NCBI RefSeq assembly: GCF_003324565.1
Contig: NZ_QOLA01000002.1
Coordinates: forward strand, 1-64,000
Direction: 5' to 3'
Source of the DNA: Streptomyces sp. SDr-06
GTDB lineage: Bacteria > Actinomycetota > Actinomycetes > Streptomycetales > Streptomycetaceae
DNA: 64,000 nucleotides
A program made the position numbers and the translations under genes. This document shows, in pieces, positions 8,597 through 16,682 of this stretch (the first letter of the stretch is position 1; every line of letters starts with the position of its first letter). Below the pieces are notes generated by a model that saw only the letters and a list, made by a program, of their open reading frames with translations, made no database searches and was not told the DNA's origin.

Positions 8597-9622
8597 TCAG
8601 CGGTGATCCGACACGGCCATCGTTGTGCGGGCGACTTGAAGGGCACTGGACAACGACTCGCGATGGACCGCGTCGCGGGCGTGGGCCAGCAGATCGCGCA
8701 GCGAATCGTCCAGGCTCCGCCGCGGCGACCAGCCGAGGAGCTCGCCCGCGCGCCCGATGTCCATGCGCTGCCACTCGGCCTCGGGCGGCCGTCCGCCCGC
8801 GCTCGGCGCCTCGACGATCTCGGCGGCGGCGCCCGCGAGCTCGGTCAGCCGGGCCACCAGGCTGCGTACCGAAGTGGCCTGCCCGCCGCCGATGTTGAGG
8901 ACCTGACCGGACGCCTGCGAGTTGGCCGCGGCGAGCGCCGCGTCGGCCACGTCCCGTACGTCCACGAAGTCGCGGTGGGCGAGCAGCGGAGCGAGCCGCA
9001 GCGGTTCGGGCGACCCGGTGGCGAGGTGGTGCGCCACCATGCCGAGCAGGCTCGCCCGGTGCGTGCCGGGCCCCGACACGTTCGACACGCGCAGCACCAG
9101 GCCCTCCGCCGCGCCCGCCTCCGTCGCGTCGAGGAGCGCGCGGGCGCCCGCCAGTTTCGAGCGGCCGTACGGGGTGACCGGCGCGGTCGGGGTGTCCTCG
9201 GTGATCCCCGTGCGCGGCACGGGTCCGTACTCGTGCACCGAGCCGAGCTGGATCAGCCGGGGCCGCCCCGCCGACCGGGCGGTCGCGGCCACCAGTTGCT
9301 TCACCAGGTCGGCGTTGGCGCGGGTCATGTCGTCCTCGGTGGTCTGCCACACCGCGCCCGCCGCGTTCACCACCACCCCCGCGCCGCGCTCCGCGAGCAG
9401 CGCCGCGATCCGCCCCGGCTCCGCGTCGACCACGTCGAGGGGGACGATGTCGTACGGAGCCGGTGGGCCCTGGACGCTGCGGGCGACACCGGTCACCGTC
9501 CAGCCCGCGGCCCCGAACACCTCGCAGATGTGTCGGCCCACGAACCCCGTGGCGCCCAGCACCACCACCGACCCGGCCCCGCCGCCGCCCCTGCCGCCTG
9601 CTCTTCGGTCGTTCACGGACAC
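8597..9622 (-). CDS. dTDP-4-keto-hexose 4-ketoreductase (extended SDR)
   Basis: The 341-aa protein has the NAD(P) motif VVVLGATGFVGRHI, an active-site YGRSK and the HRDFVDVRDVADA segment typical of NAD-dependent epimerase/dehydratase SDRs. In deoxysugar operons this type (UrdR, LanR, UrdZ3 class) reduces the 4-keto group as the last step. I chose the GTG at 9622 because AGGAGG lies 8 bp upstream. It is first in the minus-strand operon that continues to the carboxylase genes and is divergent from the epimerase. The stereochemistry at C-4 cannot be read from the sequence. Confidence 0.82.
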   Translation of the reverse strand: MSVNDRRAGGRGGGGAGSVVVLGATGFVGRHICEVFGAAGWTVTGVARSVQGPPAPYDIVPLDVVDAEPGRIAALLAERGAGVVVNAAGAVWQTTEDDMTRANADLVKQLVAATARSAGRPRLIQLGSVHEYGPVPRTGITEDTPTAPVTPYGRSKLAGARALLDATEAGAAEGLVLRVSNVSGPGTHRASLLGMVAHHLATGSPEPLRLAPLLAHRDFVDVRDVADAALAAANSQASGQVLNIGGGQATSVRSLVARLTELAGAAAEIVEAPSAGGRPPEAEWQRMDIGRAGELLGWSPRRSLDDSLRDLLAHARDAVHRESLSSALQVARTTMAVSDHR

Positions 9623-9670
9623 CGTTGCTACCTCCTGTATGCGCGGTTTGAGCGGCACTGTGGCGGGTCG

Positions 9671-9688
9671 CGCTCGGGGACCGCTGGA
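9671..9688 (-). promoter_or_regulatory. possible SARP box for the sugar operon
   Basis: On the minus strand TCCAGCG and CCGAGCG are spaced by 11 bp, 49 bp upstream of the 4-ketoreductase start. The pattern matches the TCGAGNN direct-repeat layout bound by SARPs, with mismatches. This is an inference. Confidence 0.35.
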
Positions 9689-9744
9689 CAGGTGGTCATG
9701 TGGCGCTACCGGAACTTGAGTCGCGGCGCCTACCGTCCGGGACC

Positions 9745-10368
9745 ATGAGGATCGAAGAGACCGCCGTACCGGACGCGTACCGCATCATGCCGAAGCTGCT
9801 GACGGACCCCCGCGGCAGTTTCCACGAGTCATACCGCTACGACCTGCTCGCCGCCGAGACCGGGCACGCGTTCGTGCCGCGCCAGGTCAACTACTCGGCC
9901 TCCTCGCGCAACACGGTGCGCGGACTGCACGGCGTGGCCATCCCGCCGGGCCAGGCCAAGCTGGTCAGCTGCGTGCGCGGGGCGCTGCTCGACGTGGTCG
10001 TCGACGTACGCGTGGGATCGCCCACGTTCGGCGAGCACGTGACCACGGTGCTGGACGCGCGGGAGGGGCGGGCGATGTTCGTGGCGGAGGGGCTCGCGCA
10101 CGGGTTCGTGGCGCTGACCGACGACACGTGCATCAGCTACCTCTGCTCCACCGAGTTCGTGCCGGGTACGCAGATCGATCTGCGGGCGTTCGACCCCGAG
10201 TTGGGGCTGCCGTGGTCGCGGTGGCTCACGGGGGAGCCGGTGCTTTCCGAGAAGGACGCGGGGGCACCTACGGTGGGTGAGGCCTTGGAGCTCGGGTTGC
10301 TTCCTTCGTATGCGCAGTGCCTTTCCCTTTACGGGAGGGGTTCGCAGGAGGGGCGGGCCGCGGCCTAG
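9745..10368 (+). CDS. dTDP-4-keto-6-deoxyhexose 3,5- (or 5-) epimerase, RmlC family
   Basis: The 207-aa cupin-type protein has the RmlC catalytic His in RGLHG (H62), the catalytic Tyr in ISYLCS (Y132) and the AEGLAHGF motif. It inverts C-5 (and perhaps C-3) of the 4-keto sugar, converting a D- into an L-hexose. Together with the C-3 dehydratase this points to an L-sugar such as L-rhodinose. It is a single gene, divergent from the 4-ketoreductase. The ATG at 9745 gives a canonical start (MRIEETAVPDAY). A repeat-filled gap follows it. Confidence 0.88.
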   Translation: MRIEETAVPDAYRIMPKLLTDPRGSFHESYRYDLLAAETGHAFVPRQVNYSASSRNTVRGLHGVAIPPGQAKLVSCVRGALLDVVVDVRVGSPTFGEHVTTVLDAREGRAMFVAEGLAHGFVALTDDTCISYLCSTEFVPGTQIDLRAFDPELGLPWSRWLTGEPVLSEKDAGAPTVGEALELGLLPSYAQCLSLYGRGSQEGRAAA

Positions 10369-10371
10369 GTG

Positions 10372-10391
10372 CCGGGGGCTCTGCCCCCGGG
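10372..10391 (+). terminator. hairpin downstream of the epimerase
   Basis: CCGGGGGC-TCT-GCCCCCGG lies 4 bp after the epimerase stop and forms a strong GC stem. No U-tract is present. Confidence 0.5.
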
Positions 10392-10720
10392 CCCCCGCTC
10401 CTCAAACGCCGGAGGGGCTGTTGTCGAACGCCGGATTCGCTGTCATTCGGCCGCGGACCGTGCGGGGCTGGTCGCGCAGTTCCCCGCGCCCCTGAACCCC
10501 TCTTGTTCCTGCGGATCGTGCTCGCTTTTCGCGCAGTTCCCCGCGCCCCTTGAAAGGCTGTCATTCGGCTGCGGACCGTGGGCGGCTGGTCGCGCAGTTC
10601 CCCGCGCCCCTGTAGGGGGGCCAGCATCGGCATCTTCAGCCTGTCCGGCGATTGTGGGGTCAGGGCAAGGGTTGGGCCCGCCTCCGGGGATGGTTCCGGG
10701 GGCGGGCCCAAGTCGTGTTC
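10392..10720. repeat. gene-free convergent gap with three copies of the GCGCAGTTCCCCGCGCCCCT element
   Basis: No gene is supported in this gap. Three plus-orientation copies lie at about 10471-10493, 10531-10550 and 10589-10611. Two of them are preceded by TGTCATTCGGC(C/T)GCGGACCGTG. A C-rich CTCAAACGCCGGAGGGGCTG stretch, common in Streptomyces intergenic DNA, lies at about 10401-10422. The gap separates the convergent ends of the epimerase and the monooxygenase. Confidence 0.7.
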
Positions 10721-12325
10721 TCAGTGAGTGGGTTGGCGGGATTCGGCGGGGTGGATTCCCAGGGAGGCCAGTGCGGTCGACGGGGACTCCTTTGCGGTGC
10801 CTCGTGCGGCCAGGTAGCCGTCGGGGCGGATCAGGAGCCAGGTGCCCTCCGGGGCACCCAGGGCGGTGGACAGGTGGCCGGCCGGGTCGGACAGGGGGTC
10901 CGGGCCCGGGGTGTTCACCGTGCGGATGCGTACGGAGGGGCCGTAGTGGTCCTCGGGAGCCTCGCCGAAGGTGAGCAACAGCCACTGCGGGCGCTGGAGT
11001 TCGGCGATGAACTCCTGCCAGCCGGGGCTGGTGGCGAGGACCGGCGCCGTCACACGGGCCACTCGCTCACCCGGGCGTACGCCGTGCGAAGGCGGCGACG
11101 GGTGGGCCAGCGGGCCCGCCGTGTAGCCGAGGCCCAGCGCCGACATGCCGCCCATGATCTTGCGCTGGATGCGGCCCTTGAGCGGCGGCAGCGAGCGCAG
11201 CACCGTGAACGCGGCGCGCAGGGCGGCCGCCGCCCGGCGGCTCTTGAGCTGGACCAGCATCGTCGCCATCTTGGTGGTGCGCAGCAGCTCCGCGCCCACC
11301 GGGACCCGCTCGTCGCTGTAGCTGTCCAGGAGCGAATCCGGGGCCTCGCCGCGCAGGACCGTGGCGAGCTTCCAGGACAGGTTCACCGCGTCCTGGACTC
11401 CGGTGTTCATGCCCTGCCCGGAGGCCGGGCTGTGGACATGGGCCGCGTCGCCCGCGAGCAGTACCCGGCCGTTGCGCATCTTGCCGATCATGCGCTGCTG
11501 GATGGTGAACACCGAGACCCAGGACGGCGATTCGACCACCGCGGGGCTGCCCGTGCCGGTGCTGATCTTCGCCGAGAAGCGCCGGGCCACCATCGCGTCG
11601 TCGCCGCCGTAGGACGTCTCGGCGGTGTCGAGCAGGCGCCACTTGCCGGGCTCGGGGAACGGCACCATCATCACGGTGCCGGTGGGCGTGCGCATCCAGT
11701 GGATGCTGTCCTTGGGCAGGTCGCAGTGGACGGTGGCGTCCGCGATCAGCCAGGTCTCGCTGGACTCGCCCTCGAGCTTGAGGCCCAGCTGCTTGCGGAT
11801 GGTGCTGTGGCCGCCGTCCGTGCCGACCAGCCAGTCGGACGTGACGGTTTCCGTGCGCCCGTCGGCGTGGACCAGGTGGGCGCGTACGCCGTCGGAGCCC
11901 AGGTCCTCGAACTTGGTGAGGCGCACGCCCCATTCGACCTCGACGCCCCGGCGGGCCGTCGCGTCGCGCAGCACTTCCTCGGTGATGACCTGGTCGACCA
12001 TCAGCGTGAACGGGAAGCGGGTGGGCAGCCGGCTGTAATCGGTGTCGAAGCGGATCAGGCGGCGGCCGTTCTGGTGCAGCGTGAAGTGCTCCACCCGCTG
12101 GCCGCGCGGCAGCAGGTCGTCCAGGATGCCCATCTGGTCGTACGTCTCCAGGGTGCGGGCGTGGGTGGCGAGCGCCCGGCTGGTGGTGGCCGGGCCGGCC
12201 GCCGCGTCCACGAGCCGGACCCGCACACCGTGCCGGGCCAGCTCGTGGGCGGCGCTCAGCCCGACCGGCCCGGCGCCCACGACCAGCACCTGCGGTGCGG
12301 GCGCCGATTCGTTGAGCAGCGTCAC
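10721..12325 (-). CDS. FAD-dependent aromatic polyketide monooxygenase (class A, PgaE/OxyS-like)
   Basis: The 534-aa protein has the FAD GXGXXG motif (VLVVGAGPVGLSAAHELARHG), the DG motif (VGTDGGHSTIRKQLG), the GD motif (VLLAGDAAHVHSPASGQGMNTGVQDA) and a C-terminal thioredoxin-like domain as in PgaE, UrdE and MtmOIV. Family members hydroxylate or Baeyer-Villiger oxidise the polyketide scaffold with NADPH and O2. The GTG at 12325 has AGGAGG upstream and overlaps the 4,6-dehydratase stop (GTGA), so it is co-translated with sugar genes. Its exact substrate position cannot be deduced. It is the largest oxygenase in the locus. Confidence 0.88.
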   Translation of the reverse strand: MTLLNESAPAPQVLVVGAGPVGLSAAHELARHGVRVRLVDAAAGPATTSRALATHARTLETYDQMGILDDLLPRGQRVEHFTLHQNGRRLIRFDTDYSRLPTRFPFTLMVDQVITEEVLRDATARRGVEVEWGVRLTKFEDLGSDGVRAHLVHADGRTETVTSDWLVGTDGGHSTIRKQLGLKLEGESSETWLIADATVHCDLPKDSIHWMRTPTGTVMMVPFPEPGKWRLLDTAETSYGGDDAMVARRFSAKISTGTGSPAVVESPSWVSVFTIQQRMIGKMRNGRVLLAGDAAHVHSPASGQGMNTGVQDAVNLSWKLATVLRGEAPDSLLDSYSDERVPVGAELLRTTKMATMLVQLKSRRAAAALRAAFTVLRSLPPLKGRIQRKIMGGMSALGLGYTAGPLAHPSPPSHGVRPGERVARVTAPVLATSPGWQEFIAELQRPQWLLLTFGEAPEDHYGPSVRIRTVNTPGPDPLSDPAGHLSTALGAPEGTWLLIRPDGYLAARGTAKESPSTALASLGIHPAESRQPTH

Positions 12326-13338
12326 TTCTGGTCCTCCTGCGGCGCGTGCTTGACCGCCTTCCACCAGCCCGGGTTGTCGCGGTACCAGGCGGCGGTCTCG
12401 GCGAGGCCGTCCTCGAAGGAGATGCGCGGCGCGTAGCCGAGCTCCTCGGCGATCTTCGCCTCGCTCAGCGAGTAGCGCAGGTCGTGGCCCTTGCGGTCGG
12501 CGACCCGGACCACCTTCGACCAGTCGTTGCCGGTCAGCTCGAGCAGGCGCTCGGTGATCTGGCGGTTGGTCTGCTCGTTGCCGCCGCCCACGTTGTAGAT
12601 CTCGCCCGCCCGGCCCTGGGTGAGGACGAGCTGGATGGCGCGGCAGTGGTCGTCCACGTGCAGCCACTCGCGGATGTTGGCGCCCTCGCCGTACAGCGGG
12701 ACGGTCTCGCCCTCCAGGAGGTTGGTGACGAAGCGCGGGATCAGCTTCTCGGGGTGCTGGTAGGGCCCGTAGTTGTTGGAGCAGCGCGTGATGGACACGT
12801 TCAGGTTGTGGGTGCGCCAGTAGGCGCGGGTGATGAGGTCCGAGCCCGCCTTGGAGGCGGCGTAGGGGGAGTTGGGAAGGAGCGGCCACTCCTCGGTCCA
12901 GGAGCCCTCGTCGATGGAGCCGTACACCTCGTCGGTGGAGACGTGCACCACGCGCCGGACGCCGGCGCGCAGCGCGGCCTCCATGACGTTCTGGGTGCCG
13001 CCGACGTTGGTGGCGATGAATTCGGCCGCCGACTCCAGGGAGCGGTCCACGTGGGACTCGGCCGCGAAGTGGACCACCGCGTCGTGGCCCGGGAACAGCT
13101 CGAGGAGCAGGTCCAGGTCGCAGATGTCGCCCTGGACGAAGGTCAGGCGGGGGTGCTCGGCGGGGAGGTTCTCGCGGTTGCCCGCGTAGGTGAGCTTGTC
13201 GAGGACGGTGACCTCGGCGTTCTCGTACCCCTCGTAGCCGCCCTCCAGGAGGGTGCGGACGTAGTGTGAGCCGATGAAGCCCGCGCCGCCGGTGACCAGG
13301 ATCTTGTTCATCGCGCTCTTCTCCGTGGTGTTCGTCAT
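12322..13338 (-). CDS. rfbB: dTDP-glucose 4,6-dehydratase
   Basis: The 338-aa extended SDR has the NAD motif TGGAGFIGSHYVR, the catalytic TDEVYG (Thr-Asp-Glu) and YAASK (Tyr, Lys) and the NNYGPYQHPEKLIPRF segment diagnostic of RmlB. It converts dTDP-glucose to dTDP-4-keto-6-deoxyglucose. The ATG at 13338 overlaps the stop of the thymidylyltransferase gene (ATGA) and has GGAGG upstream; a second ATG at 13311 (MNKILVTGG) would trim nine residues. The order rfbA-rfbB with overlap confirms a sugar-activation operon. Confidence 0.95.
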   Translation of the reverse strand: MTNTTEKSAMNKILVTGGAGFIGSHYVRTLLEGGYEGYENAEVTVLDKLTYAGNRENLPAEHPRLTFVQGDICDLDLLLELFPGHDAVVHFAAESHVDRSLESAAEFIATNVGGTQNVMEAALRAGVRRVVHVSTDEVYGSIDEGSWTEEWPLLPNSPYAASKAGSDLITRAYWRTHNLNVSITRCSNNYGPYQHPEKLIPRFVTNLLEGETVPLYGEGANIREWLHVDDHCRAIQLVLTQGRAGEIYNVGGGNEQTNRQITERLLELTGNDWSKVVRVADRKGHDLRYSLSEAKIAEELGYAPRISFEDGLAETAAWYRDNPGWWKAVKHAPQEDQK

Positions 13339-14402
13339 GCCGCGACCTCCACGCGGGTGTGGTCGCCGACCACCAGGCGGTGGTGGCGGCTTGCCAGATC
13401 GATGCCCGTGACCGCGGCGGACCTGCCGAGCAGGGAGCCGTGCAGGCCCCGTACCGAGGAGATCGTCGCGCCGTCCAGGGCGATCGAGTAGTCGAGATGG
13501 GTGCCGGACAGGACGCAGTCCCGGCCGATGGACGTGTGCGGTCCGACGTGGCTGTCCTCCAGGACGGTGCCCGCGCCGATCACGACGGGGCCCTCCACGA
13601 AGGACCGGGTGATCTTCGCGCCGGGCTCGACGACGACCGCGCCGATCAGCACGCTCTGGTCGTCGACCTCGCCCTCCACCCGGCGCTCGATGGCGTCGAG
13701 GAGCATCTGGTTGCACTCCAGGACGTCCTCGACGCGGCCGGTGTCCTTCCAGTACCCGCGGTACTCCTGGGCCCGGACGGTCGAGCCGTTGGTCACCAGC
13801 CACTGGATGGCGTCGGTGATCTCCAGCTCGCCGCGCGCGCTCGGCACGATCGAGTCGACGGCCTGGTGGATGGCCGGGGTGAAGAAGTAGACGCCGATGA
13901 GCGCCAGGTTGGAGCGCGGCACCGGGGGCTTCTCGACGAGGCGCTCGACGACGCCGGTCGCGTCGACCTCGGCCACGCCGAAGGCGCGCGGGTCCTCGAC
14001 CTGGGCGACCAGCACCTGGGCGGCCGGGCGCAGCGCGTGGAACTCGGCGGCGGCCTCCGTGATGCCCTCGGGGAGCATGTTGTCGCCGAGGTACATCACG
14101 AAGTCGTCGTCGCCGAGGAACGGCTGGGCGAGCTGCACGCACTGGGCGAGACCCTGCGGGCTCTCCTGCGGGATGTAGGTGATCTCGACGCCGAGCCGGG
14201 AGCCGTCGCCGAGTGCCTCGGCTATCTCCTCGACGTGGTTGCCGACGATGATCCCGATCTCGGTGACACCGAGGTCACGGATGTTGTCGAGCACCCGCTC
14301 AAGGACGGGCTTGTTGGCGATCGGGATGAGCTGCTTGGGCATGGAGTAGCTGAACGGGCGCAGTCGGCTTCCCGTACCGCCGCTCAGAACCAGAGCCTTC
14401 AT
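13335..14402 (-). CDS. rfbA: glucose-1-phosphate thymidylyltransferase (StrD-like long form)
   Basis: The 355-aa protein begins MKALVLSGGTGSRLRPF, the nucleotidyl-transfer signature, and has MYLGDNMLPEG and EYRGYWKDTGRVEDVLECN in the catalytic domain. A C-terminal left-handed beta-helix (IGAVVVEPGAKITRSFVEGPVVIGAGTVLE) makes it longer than Escherichia coli RmlA, as in StrD and other antibiotic-cluster enzymes. It makes dTDP-glucose, the entry to all deoxysugars here. It is followed by the 4,6-dehydratase with a 4-bp overlap. Confidence 0.93.
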   Translation of the reverse strand: MKALVLSGGTGSRLRPFSYSMPKQLIPIANKPVLERVLDNIRDLGVTEIGIIVGNHVEEIAEALGDGSRLGVEITYIPQESPQGLAQCVQLAQPFLGDDDFVMYLGDNMLPEGITEAAAEFHALRPAAQVLVAQVEDPRAFGVAEVDATGVVERLVEKPPVPRSNLALIGVYFFTPAIHQAVDSIVPSARGELEITDAIQWLVTNGSTVRAQEYRGYWKDTGRVEDVLECNQMLLDAIERRVEGEVDDQSVLIGAVVVEPGAKITRSFVEGPVVIGAGTVLEDSHVGPHTSIGRDCVLSGTHLDYSIALDGATISSVRGLHGSLLGRSAAVTGIDLASRHHRLVVGDHTRVEVAA

Positions 14403-14483
14403 GGGGTCCTCTTCTGTGGTGGTTCCGTCGTGGTCGACACATCAACAGGCACATGAATGGGGGACGTTGGACAGCGGATGAGG

Positions 14484-15059
14484 TCAGGCGGCGGGTACCA
14501 GCCGGACGGTGGGGGTGGTGGCGTCGGCGAGGCTCTCCACCAGGTCGGCGAACTTGTCGGTGGCCTCGTGGAGCAGCGCGTCCGTGTCGGGCTCCAGGCC
14601 GGCGAAGCCGCCCGGTCCCTTGCGGATGCCGCCCGCGTGCACGAAGAAGCTCTCGGAGACCGCGCGCGGCTTCATGGACATCAGCACCGGGCGCAGCCCG
14701 TAGTCGAGGGCGAGCACATGGGCGAGCGAGCCGCCCGTGGCCAGCGGCAGCACCACCTTGCCTTCGAGGGCGAACTGCGGCAGTACGTCGAGGAAGGACT
14801 TGAGCAGGCCCGAGTAGCCCGCCTTGTAGACCGGGGTGGCCAGCACCACGGCATCGGCGCGCGCGAACCGGTCCGCCGCGTCGGCGAGTTGGGGGTGGCT
14901 CAGATCGGCCCGCAGCAGCTCGGCCGCGGGCAGGGTGCGCACGGCGAGCGTCTCCACCCGGTGCCCGCGGCCGGCGAGCCGGTCCACCGCGAGGGTGAGT
15001 ACCTGATGGGTGCTGGAGACCGGCGAAGGACTGCCGGAGACGGCGAGGATCGTCGGCAT
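14484..15059 (-). CDS. NAD(P)H-dependent FMN reductase
   Basis: The 191-aa flavodoxin-like protein has the SGSPSPVSSTHQVL phosphate-binding motif and the ATPVYKAGYSGLLKSFLDVLP segment of the SsuE/NADPH-dependent FMN reductase family. It supplies reduced FMN. It sits directly downstream of the luciferase-like monooxygenase gene, so the two probably form a two-component system. The ATG at 15059 is preceded by AGGAGG; an in-frame TTG at 15065 is less likely. Confidence 0.88.
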   Translation of the reverse strand: MPTILAVSGSPSPVSSTHQVLTLAVDRLAGRGHRVETLAVRTLPAAELLRADLSHPQLADAADRFARADAVVLATPVYKAGYSGLLKSFLDVLPQFALEGKVVLPLATGGSLAHVLALDYGLRPVLMSMKPRAVSESFFVHAGGIRKGPGGFAGLEPDTDALLHEATDKFADLVESLADATTPTVRLVPAA

Positions 15060-15137
15060 GGACAACCTCCTGATAACGGATCCTGGTCAAGGGTGGGGAG
15101 AGGCGCTTGAGGGGGGCCGGGGCGGATGCGCCCGGCC

Positions 15138-16280
15138 TCAGGCGGCCAGTACCGGTTCGGCGGGGGCGGCGGCCTCGCGGCGCACGGCGGCGACGCGCTC
15201 CAGGGAGGCGAGCACCAGGGCCGGGTCGGCGACGAAGTCCACCAGGCAGGCGATCTCGTCGACCCCGGCCGCGCGCACCCGGCGGGCGGTCGCGGTGCAC
15301 TCCTCGACCGAACCGATCAGCGAGTTCCCGGACAGGTAGCGGTTGAGGCCGAGCTCGGCGAGCTTGCGCTGGGCCTTCACCGCGGACAGGACGTCGCGGC
15401 CCTGCTTGTTGCCGCTCATCCGGCCGCCGGCCTCGACCGCGAGGGCCTCCAGGTCGATCGCGGAGAGCAGGTAGTCGCGCAGGGCGCCGCCGCCCACCGC
15501 GCGGGCCTCGGCCGCGTCGTCGGCGACGTAGGTGTGCATCATGACCGTGACCTTGCCGGGGCCGTCCCAGCCCGCCTCGGCGCGGGCCGCCCGGTACAGG
15601 GCGATCTTGCCGGAGAGGGACTCGACGTCCTGGTTCTCCAGGTGGGTCAGGATGTTGCAGCCGAGCCGGCCCGCCTCGCGGAAGGTGCCCTCGCTGCGGG
15701 ACGCGGTCACCCACACCGACAGGTCGTCCTGCACGGGGCGCGGGAAGACGGGCAGCGTGGTCTCGGCGCCCAGCGGGTTGGGGCCGGTCCAGTGGCCGGT
15801 GCGCCAGGCGGTCCTGATGTCCACGACATCCTTGATCATCTGCTCGCGCCGGGTCTCGTACTTCTCCGGCGCGATCACGAAGTCGTTGACGTTCCAGCCG
15901 GAGCCCACCGAGATGGCGACCCGGCCGCCCGAGATGCCGTCCACCATCGCGAAGTCCTCGACGATGCGGGCGGCCGGGTGCAGCGGCGTCACGACGCTGC
16001 CGGCCCGGATCTGGATGCGGCTGGTCACCGCGGCGATCGCCGCCGAGGTCACCGCGGGGTTCGGGAAGGCGCCGCCGAAGCGGTGGAAGTGCCGCTCGGG
16101 CGTCGACACGAAACCGAAGCCGAGCTCGTCGGCGCGGCGGGCCGCGTCCAGCATCAAACGGTAGGTCTCCTCGGCCCGGTCGCCGACCGCGGCGAAGAAG
16201 AAGACACCGAAGTCCAGCGGCCGCTCACCTGCCGAGCCGTCCGCGCCCTGGCCGGCGGTCTGTCGGGAATCCGCGTTCAT
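15138..16280 (-). CDS. LLM-class (luciferase-like) flavin-dependent monooxygenase
   Basis: The 380-aa TIM-barrel protein has LDFGVFFFAAVGD, the STPERHFHRFGGAFPNPAV segment and SVGSGWNVNDFVIAPEKY, typical of the natural-product LLM subfamily (MupA-like). Such enzymes use FMNH2 from a reductase, here the next gene, for hydroxylation or other oxygenation. It is the first gene of the minus-strand operon that runs on to the FMN reductase, nucleotidylyltransferase, 4,6-dehydratase and class A monooxygenase. SARP-like boxes lie in the divergent promoter. The substrate is unknown; it could be a carrier-bound acyl group or the polyketide. Confidence 0.85.
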   Translation of the reverse strand: MNADSRQTAGQGADGSAGERPLDFGVFFFAAVGDRAEETYRLMLDAARRADELGFGFVSTPERHFHRFGGAFPNPAVTSAAIAAVTSRIQIRAGSVVTPLHPAARIVEDFAMVDGISGGRVAISVGSGWNVNDFVIAPEKYETRREQMIKDVVDIRTAWRTGHWTGPNPLGAETTLPVFPRPVQDDLSVWVTASRSEGTFREAGRLGCNILTHLENQDVESLSGKIALYRAARAEAGWDGPGKVTVMMHTYVADDAAEARAVGGGALRDYLLSAIDLEALAVEAGGRMSGNKQGRDVLSAVKAQRKLAELGLNRYLSGNSLIGSVEECTATARRVRAAGVDEIACLVDFVADPALVLASLERVAAVRREAAAPAEPVLAA

Positions 16281-16682
16281 GTAGCGCTGCCTCCTTCCCC
16301 GTCGGACGTCGTCGCGGCGGGGTCGTCACCATGGGGGCTTGCTGCCCGGCGACACCATGGGGCGGCCTCCTCGCAGCGGACTTGAGTCCCGGGCAGGCCC
16401 CGGCCGCTCCAGCAGCGCTCAAGTGCCGCCCCAGCGGAGCGGGTTGTGCTGGGTCGAGCGAAACCCGAGGAAGGCTCGAAGTCCCGACCGCGGCACCCCC
16501 GACCCCTCGAGGGCGCGGGGGACTGCGCGGCCGGCCCGCAGCCGAAACCGCACGACCGGTAGGACGCAAATGGGGGTTCCGCCCCGCAGGATGCCTCATC
16601 CACCACTACTCGACCCGGGGTCAAGACAACCCCCCCACGCTCAGGTGACCACCACCCGTTCCGATGACCACGAGGTTGCTGG
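16281..16682. promoter_or_regulatory. 402-bp divergent promoter region with SARP-like heptamer repeats
   Basis: No gene is supported. On the plus strand TCGAGCG (16454), CCGAGGA (16465) and TCGAAGT (16476) repeat at exact 11-bp steps, pointing to the AMP-ligase gene. On the minus strand TTGAGCG (16422-16416) and TGGAGCG (16411-16405) repeat at 11 bp, pointing to the LLM gene. A degenerate reverse copy of the intergenic repeat lies at about 16510-16530. The 11-bp heptamer layout is the known SARP-box design; binding here is inferred. Confidence 0.5.

Noticed and set aside
10652..12436. Long plus-strand frame opposite the flavin monooxygenase
   Set aside because: It has no family motif and the composition typical of high-GC antisense shadows; the minus strand carries clear FAD motifs.
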